Of a stretch of DNA of 64,000 nucleotides, positions 1 through 8,773 are shown one piece after another (positions within the stretch are counted from its first letter, which is position 1; each line of letters starts with the position of its first letter). Location of the stretch: contig NZ_JAAGVC010000002.1 in assembly GCF_010858045.1 (NCBI RefSeq), positions 280,728 through 344,727 on the forward strand, written 5' to 3'. The position numbers and the translations under genes are program-made. The notes beneath the pieces were generated by a model. It did no database searches and was not told the origin of the DNA. It saw nothing but the letters and a program-made list of their open reading frames with translations. Source of the stretch: Nocardia cyriacigeorgica (GTDB lineage: Bacteria; Actinomycetota; Actinomycetes; Mycobacteriales; Mycobacteriaceae).

Positions 1-894
1 AAGCACCGTCACGGTCAGGTAGATCGCCGCGGTCAGCAGCGCGACACCGAGCACCACCGGGACATCGGAGTAGGTGACCGCCTCCACGGTCGCGCGGCCG
101 ATGCCCGCGCGGCCGAAGACTTCCTCGATCACGACCGTCCCGGTGAGCAGCCCACTGACCGCCCAGCCGGCCAGCGTCGCCGCGGGAATCAGCGAATGCC
201 GTAGCCCGTGCCGCAATCGCAGCCGGGTGGTGCTGATCCCGCGCGAGCGTGCGGTGAGCGCGAACGGCTGCTCCAGCGCGCGCTCGATCCCCTCGCGCAT
301 CACCTGTGCGAGCACCGCGGCGATCGGCAGCGCCAGCGTGACAGCGGGCAGGATCAGCCGCTGGAACTCGTTTCCCGCCGTCACCGGCAGCACCTTCAGG
401 GTGAAGGCGAAAATCCAGATCAGGATGAGCCCCATCCAGAACGGCGGCGCCGAGGCGAGCACGACCTCCGCTGTGCCGAGTGCGCGGCTGAACACATCGC
501 GCCGTCCGGCGGTCAGCACGGCCAGCAGCGGCGCCAGCACCACCGCGATGAGCAGGGCGAATCCGGCGAGCTGCGCGCTGGTGCCGAGCTGTTCGCCGAA
601 CAGGATGTCGGTCACCGGTTCGCCGCGCACATAGGAGTAGCCGAGGTCACCGTGCAGCAGCCGGTCCAGATGCCGCACGTACTGCACGCCGATCGGTTGA
701 TCCAGACCCCAGTCCTGTTCGATCCGCGCCCGCTGGGTGGGATCGCTCGACTCACCCATGATCGCGGTGACCGGATCACCCGGTGCGATGTGCACGGCGA
801 GGAAGGCCAGGGTGACCGCGGCCCACATCATCGCGACCGCGGACAGCACGACGCCGACGATGCGGCCGAGCACGACGTGACGATGCGCAGTCAT
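1..894 (-). CDS. ABC transporter permease, dipeptide/oligopeptide (DppB) type, 3' end beyond window
   Basis: The reading frame runs from an ATG at 894 to the left edge of the window with no stop (298 codons seen). The protein opens with a transmembrane segment, then the extracytoplasmic stretch HIAPGDPVTAIMGE that follows TM1 in DppB/OppB-type permeases. The RHGLRHSLIPAATLAG and VVIEEVFGRAGIGRA stretches match the EAA-loop and membrane region of the BPD_transp_1 family. Only about 20-30 C-terminal residues should be missing. The start lies three bases after the stop of the sulfurtransferase gene at 898-1845, so the two are probably one transcript. The family imports peptides, nickel or other small solutes. 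Next to sulfurtransferases and flavin monooxygenases, an organosulfur substrate is a reasonable guess, but the sequence does not show it. Confidence 0.88.
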   Translation of the reverse strand, partial: MTAHRHVVLGRIVGVVLSAVAMMWAAVTLAFLAVHIAPGDPVTAIMGESSDPTQRARIEQDWGLDQPIGVQYVRHLDRLLHGDLGYSYVRGEPVTDILFGEQLGTSAQLAGFALLIAVVLAPLLAVLTAGRRDVFSRALGTAEVVLASAPPFWMGLILIWIFAFTLKVLPVTAGNEFQRLILPAVTLALPIAAVLAQVMREGIERALEQPFALTARSRGISTTRLRLRHGLRHSLIPAATLAGWAVSGLLTGTVVIEEVFGRAGIGRATVEAVTYSDVPVVLGVALLTAAIYLTVTVL

Positions 895-897
895 CGC

Positions 898-1845
898 TCA
901 GACCTCGATGGGCGCGCCGACCAGGCTGCCCCATTCGGTCCAGGACCCGTCGTACACGCGCACCCGCCGATCACCGAGCAGCTCCTCGAAGATCAACCAC
1001 CCGAGCGCGGCCCGATGCGAGAGCCTGCAGTAGGCGATGATCTCGGTGGCCGCGTCGATGCCCAGTGCGGCGACCCGCGCCCGGATCTCGGCCACCGGCC
1101 GCAACAACCCCTGCTCATCGAGCAGATCCTGCACCGGAAGACTCGACGCACCCGGAATATGCCCACCACGCTCGGCCCCGTGATCGATCGGCTCGGTCAC
1201 GGGCGCCACCCGCGCGCCCGAATATTCTTCCGGCGAGCGCAGATCCACGATCGCGGTCGGCGAAGCGATCGCGGCGAGGACGTCCTCACGGCCGGCGACG
1301 AGTTCGTCAGTACGCGGAACCACCAAGGGAAGTGGCGGTGCCGAGGGGGCGCGCGATGGGTCCGCAGGTGACACGGGCGCGGACGGTTCAGCCGCAGGCG
1401 GTATGGCCTCAGGCGGTTCAGCCGCAGACGGTCGCGAAGGTACCGGCGCACGACCGTCTCCGCGCCAGGCCGGCAGTCCTCCGTCGAGGTAGCGCAGGTC
1501 TCCGCCGACGCCGACGGCCGCCGCCACCCAGAGGGCGTAGGCGGCGAATTGGGTGGGTTCGCCGGCGAAGATCACCGTGGATTCCGCATCCGCGCCGAGG
1601 GCGTGCAGCCGGGCGGCCAGTTCGTGCGGTGCGGCGAACTCGCGGCGCGTGCGGTGCCACAGCAGGTCTTTCCAATACACCGTGCGCGCACCGGGAACGC
1701 TCGGCGCACCACGTGCTTCGCCGAGGGTGCCGCCCGGTGCCGCACCGGGTGTATTGGTCACCTCGATGACGACGACGCCCGGATCGGTCAGCCGGGAGCG
1801 CAACCATTCCGCGTCGACGACACGGCTCGTCACGACACTTCCCAC
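898..1845 (-). CDS. Sulfurtransferase (two rhodanese domains)
   Basis: This is a 315-residue, two-domain rhodanese of thiosulfate/3-mercaptopyruvate sulfurtransferase type. The C-terminal domain carries the putative active-site cysteine in AYCRLSHRA, in the position of the family's CRxGxR loop, followed by YDGSWTEWG. The N-terminal domain has VIFAG and YLDGGLPAWRGDG. A linker rich in proline, alanine and serine (about residues 150-185) is unusual. I chose GTG 1845 because a GGGAGGT ribosome site lies just upstream; a longer frame back to 1926 has no such site. The gene precedes the permease with a three-base gap and faces a second sulfurtransferase gene across a short divergent promoter region. 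The family moves sulfane sulfur to thiophilic acceptors; the acceptor here is unknown. Confidence 0.85.
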   Translation of the reverse strand: MGSVVTSRVVDAEWLRSRLTDPGVVVIEVTNTPGAAPGGTLGEARGAPSVPGARTVYWKDLLWHRTRREFAAPHELAARLHALGADAESTVIFAGEPTQFAAYALWVAAAVGVGGDLRYLDGGLPAWRGDGRAPVPSRPSAAEPPEAIPPAAEPSAPVSPADPSRAPSAPPLPLVVPRTDELVAGREDVLAAIASPTAIVDLRSPEEYSGARVAPVTEPIDHGAERGGHIPGASSLPVQDLLDEQGLLRPVAEIRARVAALGIDAATEIIAYCRLSHRAALGWLIFEELLGDRRVRVYDGSWTEWGSLVGAPIEV

Positions 1846-1918
1846 CGCAGACCTCCCGCTCGTACCACCGGCTCCGTTGAGCTCGGTGGCGAAAACATAA
1901 GAGGCCCGCCACGCTGCC

Positions 1919-1975
1919 GGGAACACAAAAAGTCAGGCAGACTCCAATTATGTGTTCCCTGATTCGGGATACATA
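1919..1975. promoter_or_regulatory. Divergent control region with three related half-sites
   Basis: Between the two divergent sulfurtransferase genes the element GGGAACACA (1919-1927) recurs inverted as TGTGTTCCC (1951-1959) and in variant form as GGGATACATA (1966-1975). The last two form an imperfect dyad. The spacing suggests binding of one dimeric or tetrameric regulator to both promoters. No regulator gene lies beside the site, so its owner is unknown. Confidence 0.45.
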
Positions 1976-2017
1976 TCCTCGGCAGCGCGTTGCCTCCCGA
2001 TCGCCGAAAGGGGCCCG

Positions 2018-2869
2018 ATGTCCGGCCACCGTGCTGCCCACCTCATTTCCGCAGGTCGGCTGCGTACCGATCCGCCGAAGCGGCTGGTGCTGCTCGACGT
2101 CCGGGCGGGTGCGGGCGGCCCCGGCTGCGCGCGACGCCATCTGCCTGGCGCGCGATTCGTCGACGTCGACGCCGATCTCGCGGGCAGCGCGACCCCGTAC
2201 TCCGGTGCCCGTCCGCTCCCGGAACCGGCGGATCTCACCGCGGCGTTGCAGCGCTGGGGCATTCACGCCGACAGCACGGTGGTGGTCTACGACGATGCCG
2301 GTTCGATACCAGCTGCCCGGGCCTGGTGGGTGCTGCGGTGGGCGGGGCTGCCGGATGTGCGCGTGCTCGACGGTGGGTTACCGGCCTGGCTCGCCGCGGG
2401 CGGTCCCGTCGTGTCGGGCGAGGGCTCGGAGCCACGCGAAAAGGGCACGGCCACAGCGCAGCCCGGTGGGCTGCCCGTCATCGAAACCGCCGCTGTCGCC
2501 ACGCTGCCGGAACGCGGAGTGCTGCTCGATGCCCGCCCGCAGTCGCACTATCGCGGCTCCGGCGAATTCGGCGGCCATATCCCCGGAGCCGTCAGCGCGC
2601 CGGTGTTCGACGATTTCGATCAGCACGGACTGCTCCGCGACGAGCAGACGCTGCGGGCCCGCTATCGCTCGCTCGGACTCACCGATGCGACCGCGGCCGC
2701 GTCCTATTGCGGTAGCGCGATGGCCGCCGCGCTCCAGGTTTTCGTGCTCGCCACCCTCGGCCACGAGATCGCCCTGTACCCGGGATCGCTATCGCAGTGG
2801 ACCGCTGATCCCGCCCGTCTGGTCGTCGGCAGCGCGGTCGTCACGCCGGACCCGGTTCCCGCCCTCTGA
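2018..2869 (+). CDS. Sulfurtransferase (two rhodanese domains)
   Basis: This is a 283-residue tandem rhodanese. The N-terminal domain shows VVVYDDAGSIPAARAWWVLR and the C-terminal domain ends in ASYCGSAMAA, with the catalytic cysteine in the CGS-x-x-A loop typical of mercaptopyruvate or thiosulfate sulfurtransferases. The ATG at 2018 follows a GAAAGGGG ribosome site, so I preferred it to the longer frame from 1952. It heads a rightward run with the monooxygenase at 2893 (23-base gap) and the LLM protein at 4194. Two different rhodaneses, one on each side of a divergent promoter, suggest a cluster that handles sulfur released from an organic donor (inference). Confidence 0.87.
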   Translation: MSGHRAAHLISAGRLRTDPPKRLVLLDVRAGAGGPGCARRHLPGARFVDVDADLAGSATPYSGARPLPEPADLTAALQRWGIHADSTVVVYDDAGSIPAARAWWVLRWAGLPDVRVLDGGLPAWLAAGGPVVSGEGSEPREKGTATAQPGGLPVIETAAVATLPERGVLLDARPQSHYRGSGEFGGHIPGAVSAPVFDDFDQHGLLRDEQTLRARYRSLGLTDATAAASYCGSAMAAALQVFVLATLGHEIALYPGSLSQWTADPARLVVGSAVVTPDPVPAL

Positions 2870-2892
2870 TCCGCTACCAGCCAGGAGATTCC

Positions 2893-4197
2893 ATGGCAGA
2901 CCAGCCCCGTCACGTCATCCTGAACGCCAATCTGATTCCGGGTGGCACCATCGGCAGCCCATGGCGGCGGGCCGAGGAACCCGCGGCGCATTTCGTCGGC
3001 ATCGAGCATTACCTGGACGTCGCGCGCACCGCCGAACGCGGCCTGCTCGACGCCGTCTTCCTCGCCGACTCCCCCGATATCCAGGCCAAGGACTGGACCG
3101 CGCCGAGCCGGCTGCTCGACCCGTTCATCGCGCAATCGGTGATCGCCGCGCGCACCGAGCGCATCGGCCAGATCATCACCGCGACCACCTCCTACAACGA
3201 CCCCTACAACCTGGCCCGCGCCTTCGCCGCGCTGTCGGCGGTCTCCGGCGGCCGGGTGGGCTGGAATTTCGTCGTCACCGGCGGCGATGCGGCGGCCCGC
3301 AACTACTCGCTGGATCAGGCGCTGCCGAAATCCGAGCGGTACGCGCGCGCCGCCGAGTTCCTCGATGTGGTGCTCGCACTCTGGGATTCGGTGCCCGCCG
3401 ATGCCATCGCGGGCGACAAGGCGACCGGGCGCTATCTCGATCCTGCGGTGGTGCGCCCGATCGGCCACGATGGCAAGTTCTTCCAGGTGGCCGGCCCGTT
3501 GAAGGCGCCGCCGCTGACCCACGGCCGTCCGGTGCTGATCCAGGCCGGCGCCTCCACACATGGCGTGGAGCTGGGGGCGACGACCGCCGACGCGGTGTAC
3601 TCCGCGCACGTCGATCCGGCCTCGGCCGCTGCCCGCCGCACCGAACTGCGGCGGCTGGCCGCGCATGCCGGACGCGATCCCGACAGCGTGAAGCTGCTGC
3701 CCGGTCTGATCGTGGTGCTCGCCGATTCGGAGGCCGCCGCCCGGCAGCGGGAACGCGAACTGATCGACCTCATCCCCGACGAGGTCCAGCTGGTCAACCT
3801 GGCCGACCGGCTCGGCATCGCACCCACCGACCTCGATCTGGACGCGCCGTTCCCGTGGGACAAGATCCCCGCTGAGCACACCGACGCCGGTTCCCGTGGC
3901 CAGCGCGCTGTGCTGCTCGAATACGTCCGCGCCAGCGGAGCCGACACCCGCGGCGCCGCTCGGCTGCTGGCGTCGGGCAGCGTGCACGCGAAGGTGGTCG
4001 GCGGGCCGGAGCAGGTGGCCGACTTCATCACCGACTGGTTCCGCGGCGGCGCCTGCGACGGTTTCAATGTGATGATCGATGAATTGCCCGGTGGGCTGGC
4101 CGATTTCGTCGACCATGTGGTCCCGCTACTGCAACGGCGAGGCATCTTCCGCACCGAGTACGCGACCACCACCCTGAGAGGGCATTACGGGCTGTGA
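2893..4197 (+). CDS. FMN-dependent monooxygenase, NtaA/SnaA/DmoA family
   Basis: The 434-residue protein matches the long-chain luciferase-like group that includes nitrilotriacetate monooxygenase A, dimethylsulfide monooxygenase and dibenzothiophene-sulfone monooxygenases. Recognisable stretches are FLADSPDIQ, the block from IITATTSYNDPYNLARAFA to GGRVGWNFVVTG, and GRPVLIQAGAS. Family members need reduced FMN from a separate reductase and attack C-S or C-N bonds. A ribosome site (AGGAG) precedes the ATG. It overlaps the next LLM gene by four bases (GTGA), so the pair is translationally coupled. Flanking rhodaneses make a sulfur compound the most likely substrate; the actual substrate cannot be read from sequence. 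Confidence 0.9.
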   Translation: MADQPRHVILNANLIPGGTIGSPWRRAEEPAAHFVGIEHYLDVARTAERGLLDAVFLADSPDIQAKDWTAPSRLLDPFIAQSVIAARTERIGQIITATTSYNDPYNLARAFAALSAVSGGRVGWNFVVTGGDAAARNYSLDQALPKSERYARAAEFLDVVLALWDSVPADAIAGDKATGRYLDPAVVRPIGHDGKFFQVAGPLKAPPLTHGRPVLIQAGASTHGVELGATTADAVYSAHVDPASAAARRTELRRLAAHAGRDPDSVKLLPGLIVVLADSEAAARQRERELIDLIPDEVQLVNLADRLGIAPTDLDLDAPFPWDKIPAEHTDAGSRGQRAVLLEYVRASGADTRGAARLLASGSVHAKVVGGPEQVADFITDWFRGGACDGFNVMIDELPGGLADFVDHVVPLLQRRGIFRTEYATTTLRGHYGL

Positions 4198-5162
4198 GCG
4201 CGCCGTCATTGTTCGTCCAGCTGCGCAGTGGCCCGCCCGCCGCCGAGGTGTATCGGCACACCATCGATATCGCGGTGCGCGCCGAGCAGCTCGGATATCG
4301 CACCATCTGGTTCGCCACCCGCCATTTCCGGGCCCATCACGCGGCGCTGCCCTCGGTGTTCCCGTTTCTCACCGCCGTGGCCCAGCACACCGCGACGATC
4401 CGGCTCGGTGCCGGCGTCGTCAGCATCCCGTTCGAGCATCCGGTCCGGCTGGCGGAGGATGCCGTGGTCACCGATGCGCTCAGCGGCGGACGGCTCGAGC
4501 TCGGCGTCGGCAAGGGGCTCGGGTTCGGGCTTTCGGCCAGCAGCTGGGCCGGATTCGGCGTCCCCGACAGCGAACGGGAGTCGATCTACGCCGAGCGGCT
4601 CACCGCTGTGCACCGCATCCTGGACGACGGCCTGGTCACCGACGAGGTCGCGCTGTATCCGCCGCCGGGAACACTGCGATCGCGCATGTGGCAGTCCACC
4701 GGGAATATCGACACCGCGCGCCGCGCCGGTGCCGCCGGTGACGGCCTGCTGCCGCACGGCAATTCCCAGGCGCGGGCGGGCGGCAGCGTCACCGAACTGG
4801 TCGACGCCTACCTGGAGCAGTGCCGCGGCACCCCGCGTATCGGTTCGAGCGTCGCGGTACTGCCGGGCGCGAGCGAACACGATTCGCTGGACCTGCTCGA
4901 CACCGATATCGCGCTGAGTCCCGCCTTCTATCCCGAATTGTCCGGCGAATCCGAACGGCGCCGGTACCTGGCGGACAACCGGATCCACATCGGATCCGCC
5001 GCGCAGATCGTGGACGAGTTGCGCGCCGATCCGGACCGGGCAGCCGCGACCGAGGTGCTGTTCTATGTTCCGCTCGCGGTGGGCCACCCTCGGTACGGGG
5101 AATGCCTGCACCGGATCAGCACCGAGATCGCGCCGCGACTGACCACGTTGCCGATCCGATAG
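4194..5162 (+). CDS. LLM class flavin-dependent oxidoreductase
   Basis: This 322-residue bacterial luciferase-like protein starts at a GTG that overlaps the stop of the preceding monooxygenase. The core AEQLGYRTIWFATRHF, VVSIPFEHPVRLAEDA and LSGGRLELGVGKG are typical of the luciferase fold. It belongs to a different subgroup from its neighbour and could be the second enzyme of a two-step desulfurization, or use F420 instead of FMN. The transcript appears to end in the gene-poor 5163-5421 stretch, where I see no clear hairpin. Confidence 0.87.
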   Translation: MSAPSLFVQLRSGPPAAEVYRHTIDIAVRAEQLGYRTIWFATRHFRAHHAALPSVFPFLTAVAQHTATIRLGAGVVSIPFEHPVRLAEDAVVTDALSGGRLELGVGKGLGFGLSASSWAGFGVPDSERESIYAERLTAVHRILDDGLVTDEVALYPPPGTLRSRMWQSTGNIDTARRAGAAGDGLLPHGNSQARAGGSVTELVDAYLEQCRGTPRIGSSVAVLPGASEHDSLDLLDTDIALSPAFYPELSGESERRRYLADNRIHIGSAAQIVDELRADPDRAAATEVLFYVPLAVGHPRYGECLHRISTEIAPRLTTLPIR

Positions 5163-5421
5163 TACGAAAACCCCTCGGCGACGCGCTGCGACATCCGGTC
5201 GCGCCCGCTCGCCCGGCATCATTGGCCGCACACACGTTTTGCCCCAGCGAATTCGGCCCCATGAAGCGTTCACAGTGGCCCAGCACCGGGCTTGTGCCGC
5301 ACGGTCCATTGCGCGCCAGCGGCGCGGCGTGCGGTGCGGCCAGCGGCAACGGGCGGCGCGGAGGGCGTTGCGCGTGGTGGGCGGCGGACGGCGCACCCTC
5401 CACCCGAGAGAGCGATTCCGT

Positions 5422-6774
5422 TCAGTCCAAGAACTCGCGCAGGGTTGCGCCCGCCGCATCGGCCAGCAGACCGGCGAGTTCGGCAAGGGCGGCTGGATCA
5501 TCGGGAAGCTGGGGCACCGCGACCCGGACCGTCCCCGGCCGCTGAGGCGCCACATGGGATTTCGCGCCCGAACCCACGATCACCCCGTGCCTGGCCAGGC
5601 CCAGCAGTGCGCTCTGTTCATCGGCCACCTCGACCCACACGACCAGGCTGTTCACTCCGGATCGTGCGGTGACGCCACGCTCCCGCAGGGCCGCGAGCAG
5701 CCCGGAGCGCCGCGCCGCATACCGATCGCGGGCGGTCTCGATCAGTGCGGCGGTGGACCGGTCGGCGATCAGATGCGCCAAGGCATCCTGCAAGATCCGG
5801 CTGTTGGCCGCGATACCGTGCACCCGGCCGCGGATGGCTCGTTCGACAAGTTCCGCACTACCACCGATGACGCAGGTGCGGATATCCATCCCGTACGCCT
5901 TGCAGTAGCTGCGCACCCGGACACTGCGCTCGGGGAAGAAGCCGCCGAGCGACGGAGCCTGCGCGTAGGCCAGCGGCCCGACCGCATCGTCCTCCACGAT
6001 CCACGGCACCGTTTCGGCGGCGCGCAACACCTCGGCCAGTTCGGCGGCGCGGGCCTCCGACAGCGCTCCGCGCGCGGCATAGGCGCCCTCCGGTTGCAGC
6101 ACCACCACCGACGGCGACCGGCGCAGCACCGCAGCCAATGCGTCCGGCAGGGCGCCGAATTCATCGGATTCGATGCCGGCCACTTCGTAGCCGACGTCGG
6201 CCAGGGTGTCGAGGAAGCCCGGCATCACCGGCTCCTCCACCGCGACCAGCGAACCCGTGGGCGCGGCGGCATGAACAGCGAGGAAAAGCCCCTCCGAACC
6301 CCCGCCCGCGGCGACGAATGCTTCGGCGGGGAAGGGCCAGCCGTCGATCACCGCGTCACGCAGCCGATCGGTGATGTACTCGCGCCCCGGCCGGTTGAGC
6401 CGCTCGGTGTGCAGCCCGGCCAGCATCGCGGGCGCCAGATCCGGTTGCAGGTCGTAATCGGGGCTGCCGGTGAGCAGGTCACGATCGGCGAGCGTGCGCC
6501 CGGCCGGCGCCCGATCCACCGCGGCCACCACCGTCCCGCCGCGCCGATTGGTGGCGATGAGACCTTCCTTGCGCAGCTCACCCCACGCGGCCACGACCGT
6601 GCGCGTGCTCAATCCGCAATGCTGCGCGAGCTCCCGGATGGTGGGCAACCGCATCCCCGCCTCGAGCGAGCCGTCCCGGATCAACCGGGCGGTGACCGCC
6701 CGCACCGACTCCGAGGTATGCGACGCATTGGCCTCCAACGCCCGCACCAGCAGCGCCGACCCCGAATCCGTCAC
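5422..6774 (-). CDS. MocR-type regulator (GntR DNA-binding domain fused to PLP aminotransferase domain)
   Basis: The 450-residue protein has an N-terminal winged helix of GntR type (LPTIRELAQHCGLSTRTVVAAWGELRKEGLI, about residues 38-70). A fold-type I aminotransferase domain follows, with the PLP-lysine region RVRSYCKAYGMDIR. MocR proteins sense an amine or amino acid through PLP and control a nearby gene. The GTG at 6774 has a GGAG ribosome site. The lysine context (S-Y-C-K) resembles the usual SxxK Schiff-base site. Two copies of ATATATGTG lie upstream and may be its operator. The target could be itself; no obviously paired metabolic gene is adjacent. Confidence 0.9.
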   Translation of the reverse strand: MTDSGSALLVRALEANASHTSESVRAVTARLIRDGSLEAGMRLPTIRELAQHCGLSTRTVVAAWGELRKEGLIATNRRGGTVVAAVDRAPAGRTLADRDLLTGSPDYDLQPDLAPAMLAGLHTERLNRPGREYITDRLRDAVIDGWPFPAEAFVAAGGGSEGLFLAVHAAAPTGSLVAVEEPVMPGFLDTLADVGYEVAGIESDEFGALPDALAAVLRRSPSVVVLQPEGAYAARGALSEARAAELAEVLRAAETVPWIVEDDAVGPLAYAQAPSLGGFFPERSVRVRSYCKAYGMDIRTCVIGGSAELVERAIRGRVHGIAANSRILQDALAHLIADRSTAALIETARDRYAARRSGLLAALRERGVTARSGVNSLVVWVEVADEQSALLGLARHGVIVGSGAKSHVAPQRPGTVRVAVPQLPDDPAALAELAGLLADAAGATLREFLD

Positions 6775-6810
6775 CGGTACTCCACTCGTCGCATGACAAC
6801 AGTATGACGA

Positions 6811-6860
6811 ATATATGTGTTCAGTTGGCGATTTTTGTTCCCGGCTGATGGATATATGTG
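6811..6860. promoter_or_regulatory. Direct repeat ATATATGTG x2 upstream of the mocR-type gene
   Basis: ATATATGTG occurs at 6811-6819 and again at 6852-6860, 41 bases apart, about four helical turns. Known MocR regulators often bind direct repeats spaced on one DNA face, so this pair in an otherwise GC-rich stretch is a candidate autoregulatory operator. A GTGCAC-G-GTGCAC doublet adjoins the distal copy. Confidence 0.4.
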
Positions 6861-6956
6861 CACGGTGCACGGATCGCGCGGCCACCGTCGGATGGGACTG
6901 GTGACGCCGAGCCGCGGATCCGCCCGAACGGACGCGACGCGTCCGGCGGTGCGAGC

Positions 6957-7967
6957 TCAGATCCCGGTTACCGACAGAATGCGGAACGGGGTAGCAGGAG
7001 TACCGGGACCGAGCGGGCCGCCCTTGTCGAATTGCGATGCGACGACGAGGGTTCGGTCGTCGATATGCACCAGCGTCGTCGGGACCGCGAGGGTCGGATC
7101 GGACAGTTCGGCCTCGCGTTTCGCGCCGGTGCCGTCCGCGGTGATGGTCCAGCGGACGACGGTGTTCTTCATGTTCTGGGCTACCCGCAGCGTCGTGCCA
7201 TCCAACTCGAGGCCGTCGCCCATCGACACCTCACCGCCGTTCAGATCGACTTTGCCGATAGCACCTCCGGCGTCGCCGCCGAGGTCCACCCGGTAGAGAT
7301 CGCCACCGGCCGAATCGACGACGAGCAGCAAGCTGCCCGCGGCATCGGCGGTGATGCCGTTGAGGGTGTAGGCCTCGGGACCGTGCGGTTCGATCACCGG
7401 GTTCAGGTCGAAGCCAACGGTCAGTTCACCCCGGCCGCCACCAGCGATGACGCGGTTCAGGTCCGCCGGGCTGACGCGGTAGAGGACGGCGCGTTTGCTG
7501 TCGGTCAGGTAGGCGGTGCCGTCGGCGGTGATCGCGATGTCGTTGACGAAGCGCTCGCCGCTGCCGGGCACGTCGAGCCGGGCGAGCAGGGCGCGCGAGG
7601 CGATGTCGTACACGCTCACCCCGGCCGTCGAGTCGGTCACCCAGAGCCGCCCGGCCGAGTCCACGCGCAGCCCGTTCGCGGTGACGCGGCCGTCGGTGCC
7701 GCTGGGCAGGAAGACGTCGGCCCGTTCGGCCCCGGCCGCGGCGCGGTAGATCGTGCCGTCGGCGAAGGAGCCGACGTAGATGTCGCCGTTGCGCTCGTCG
7801 ACCGCGATGCCCTCCGGGTAGACGCGATCGCCGGGCAGTTCGAAGGCGGTCTCGATACGCGGTGCGGGTTCCGCCGATTCCGCGGTACCGCCGCATCCGG
7901 CGAGGGTGAGGGTGGCGGTTGCCGCGAATACCGCCGCCGACCAGCGGCGAGGCGATGCGTGAGACAT
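6957..7967 (-). CDS. Secreted lipoprotein, SMP-30/NHL-like beta-propeller
   Basis: The 336-residue precursor has a signal peptide ending in the lipobox LAGC (cysteine near residue 25), so it should be a lipid-anchored surface protein. The mature part is a series of beta-propeller blades (YPEGIAVDERNGDIYVGSF, NGLRVDSAGRLWVTDS, VNDIAITADGTAYLTD) like superoxide dismutase-like or SMP-30/gluconolactonase proteins in actinobacteria. It may bind or hydrolyse a lactone-like ligand, but no catalytic metal set can be assigned by eye. It is divergent from a MarR gene that likely controls it. Confidence 0.82.
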   Translation of the reverse strand: MSHASPRRWSAAVFAATATLTLAGCGGTAESAEPAPRIETAFELPGDRVYPEGIAVDERNGDIYVGSFADGTIYRAAAGAERADVFLPSGTDGRVTANGLRVDSAGRLWVTDSTAGVSVYDIASRALLARLDVPGSGERFVNDIAITADGTAYLTDSKRAVLYRVSPADLNRVIAGGGRGELTVGFDLNPVIEPHGPEAYTLNGITADAAGSLLLVVDSAGGDLYRVDLGGDAGGAIGKVDLNGGEVSMGDGLELDGTTLRVAQNMKNTVVRWTITADGTGAKREAELSDPTLAVPTTLVHIDDRTLVVASQFDKGGPLGPGTPATPFRILSVTGI

Positions 7968-8029
7968 GGTGTGGACCCCTTTGCAGACAGCTTATTCGTA
8001 GCCAAACCGATCGGCGTGCACGAATGTAG

Positions 8030-8082
8030 ATTAGGGTTCTAATGCTCGTCAAGACTCTAATGATGGGAAGGCTGGTTACGAT
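8030..8082. promoter_or_regulatory. Probable MarR operator and promoter
   Basis: ATTAG-GGTT-CTAAT (8030-8043) is a perfect dyad, and a related half, CTCTAATG, follows at 8055-8062. The plus-strand -10 box TACGAT (8077-8082) lies exactly six bases before the MarR start codon. The site sits between the MarR gene and the divergent lipoprotein gene, the usual arrangement for a local MarR repressor. Confidence 0.55.
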
Positions 8083-8088
8083 GCCGGT

Positions 8089-8556
8089 ATGACGTCCATG
8101 CCCGCCGACGAACGCATCGGTTCGTATGTCAAACGCGCCGAGCAGGCGTTGAACGCGGCCAAGAACGCCGCGCTGAAGCCGGCGGGCGTCACCGTTGCGC
8201 AGTACGCGGCCCTGCTCTACCTGGCCGAGAACCCCGGCATCTCCGCCGCCGCACTGGCCCGGCTGTGCGGTGTGACGCCGCCGACGATGAACACGGTGCT
8301 CACCAACCTCGTCGACCGCGGCCTGATCGAACGCACCCCGCACGCCTGGCACAAGAACGTCCTCGAAACCCGGCTCACCGAGGCGGGTGAGGCGGTCATG
8401 CGCGACGCGGACGTCCGCGCCGTCGCCGTGGAGCGGGCCGTCGCGGCCGGATTCACCGCCGGGGAACGCCAGACCCTGATCGATCTGCTCACCCGTTGCG
8501 CGGGCCTCTTCGACGCCACCCGGGGCGAGGCGCCCGCCGCACAAGAGCGGCACTAG
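8089..8556 (+). CDS. MarR family transcriptional regulator
   Basis: The 155-residue protein carries a winged helix with PAGVTVAQYAALLYLAENPG, then SAAALARLCGVTPPTMNTVLTNLVDRGLIERT as the recognition helix and the start of the wing, in the order expected for MarR. MarR proteins are dimers released by small phenolic or oxidative ligands. The ATG has no ribosome site but follows TACGAT by six bases, which suggests a leaderless mRNA. It is divergent from the beta-propeller lipoprotein gene; the shared dyad at 8030-8043 makes that gene its most likely target. Confidence 0.9.
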   Translation: MTSMPADERIGSYVKRAEQALNAAKNAALKPAGVTVAQYAALLYLAENPGISAAALARLCGVTPPTMNTVLTNLVDRGLIERTPHAWHKNVLETRLTEAGEAVMRDADVRAVAVERAVAAGFTAGERQTLIDLLTRCAGLFDATRGEAPAAQERH

Positions 8557-8773
8557 CCCTAACAGGTGCGGCCGATGCCGTCGTCGAGCTGCTCTGGACC
8601 GGCGCGACGATCTTGCCGTGCAGGCCGTGCGGATCGCCGAGCCGGGCGGGCGACGGTCGATCGGGCGACAGCCGGGCGGGCGCGCTCGAACCCCGTCCGC
8701 TCCCGCATCTTTCGACCCGATGATGCTGCCGACACGCCCCCGCGCGCCCCGGCGGCCGGTCTACAGTGACGCT

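Noticed and set aside
5163..5421. A gene in the 259-base gap before the MocR-type gene
   Set aside because: Only shadow frames of the flanking genes cross it and none starts with a ribosome site.
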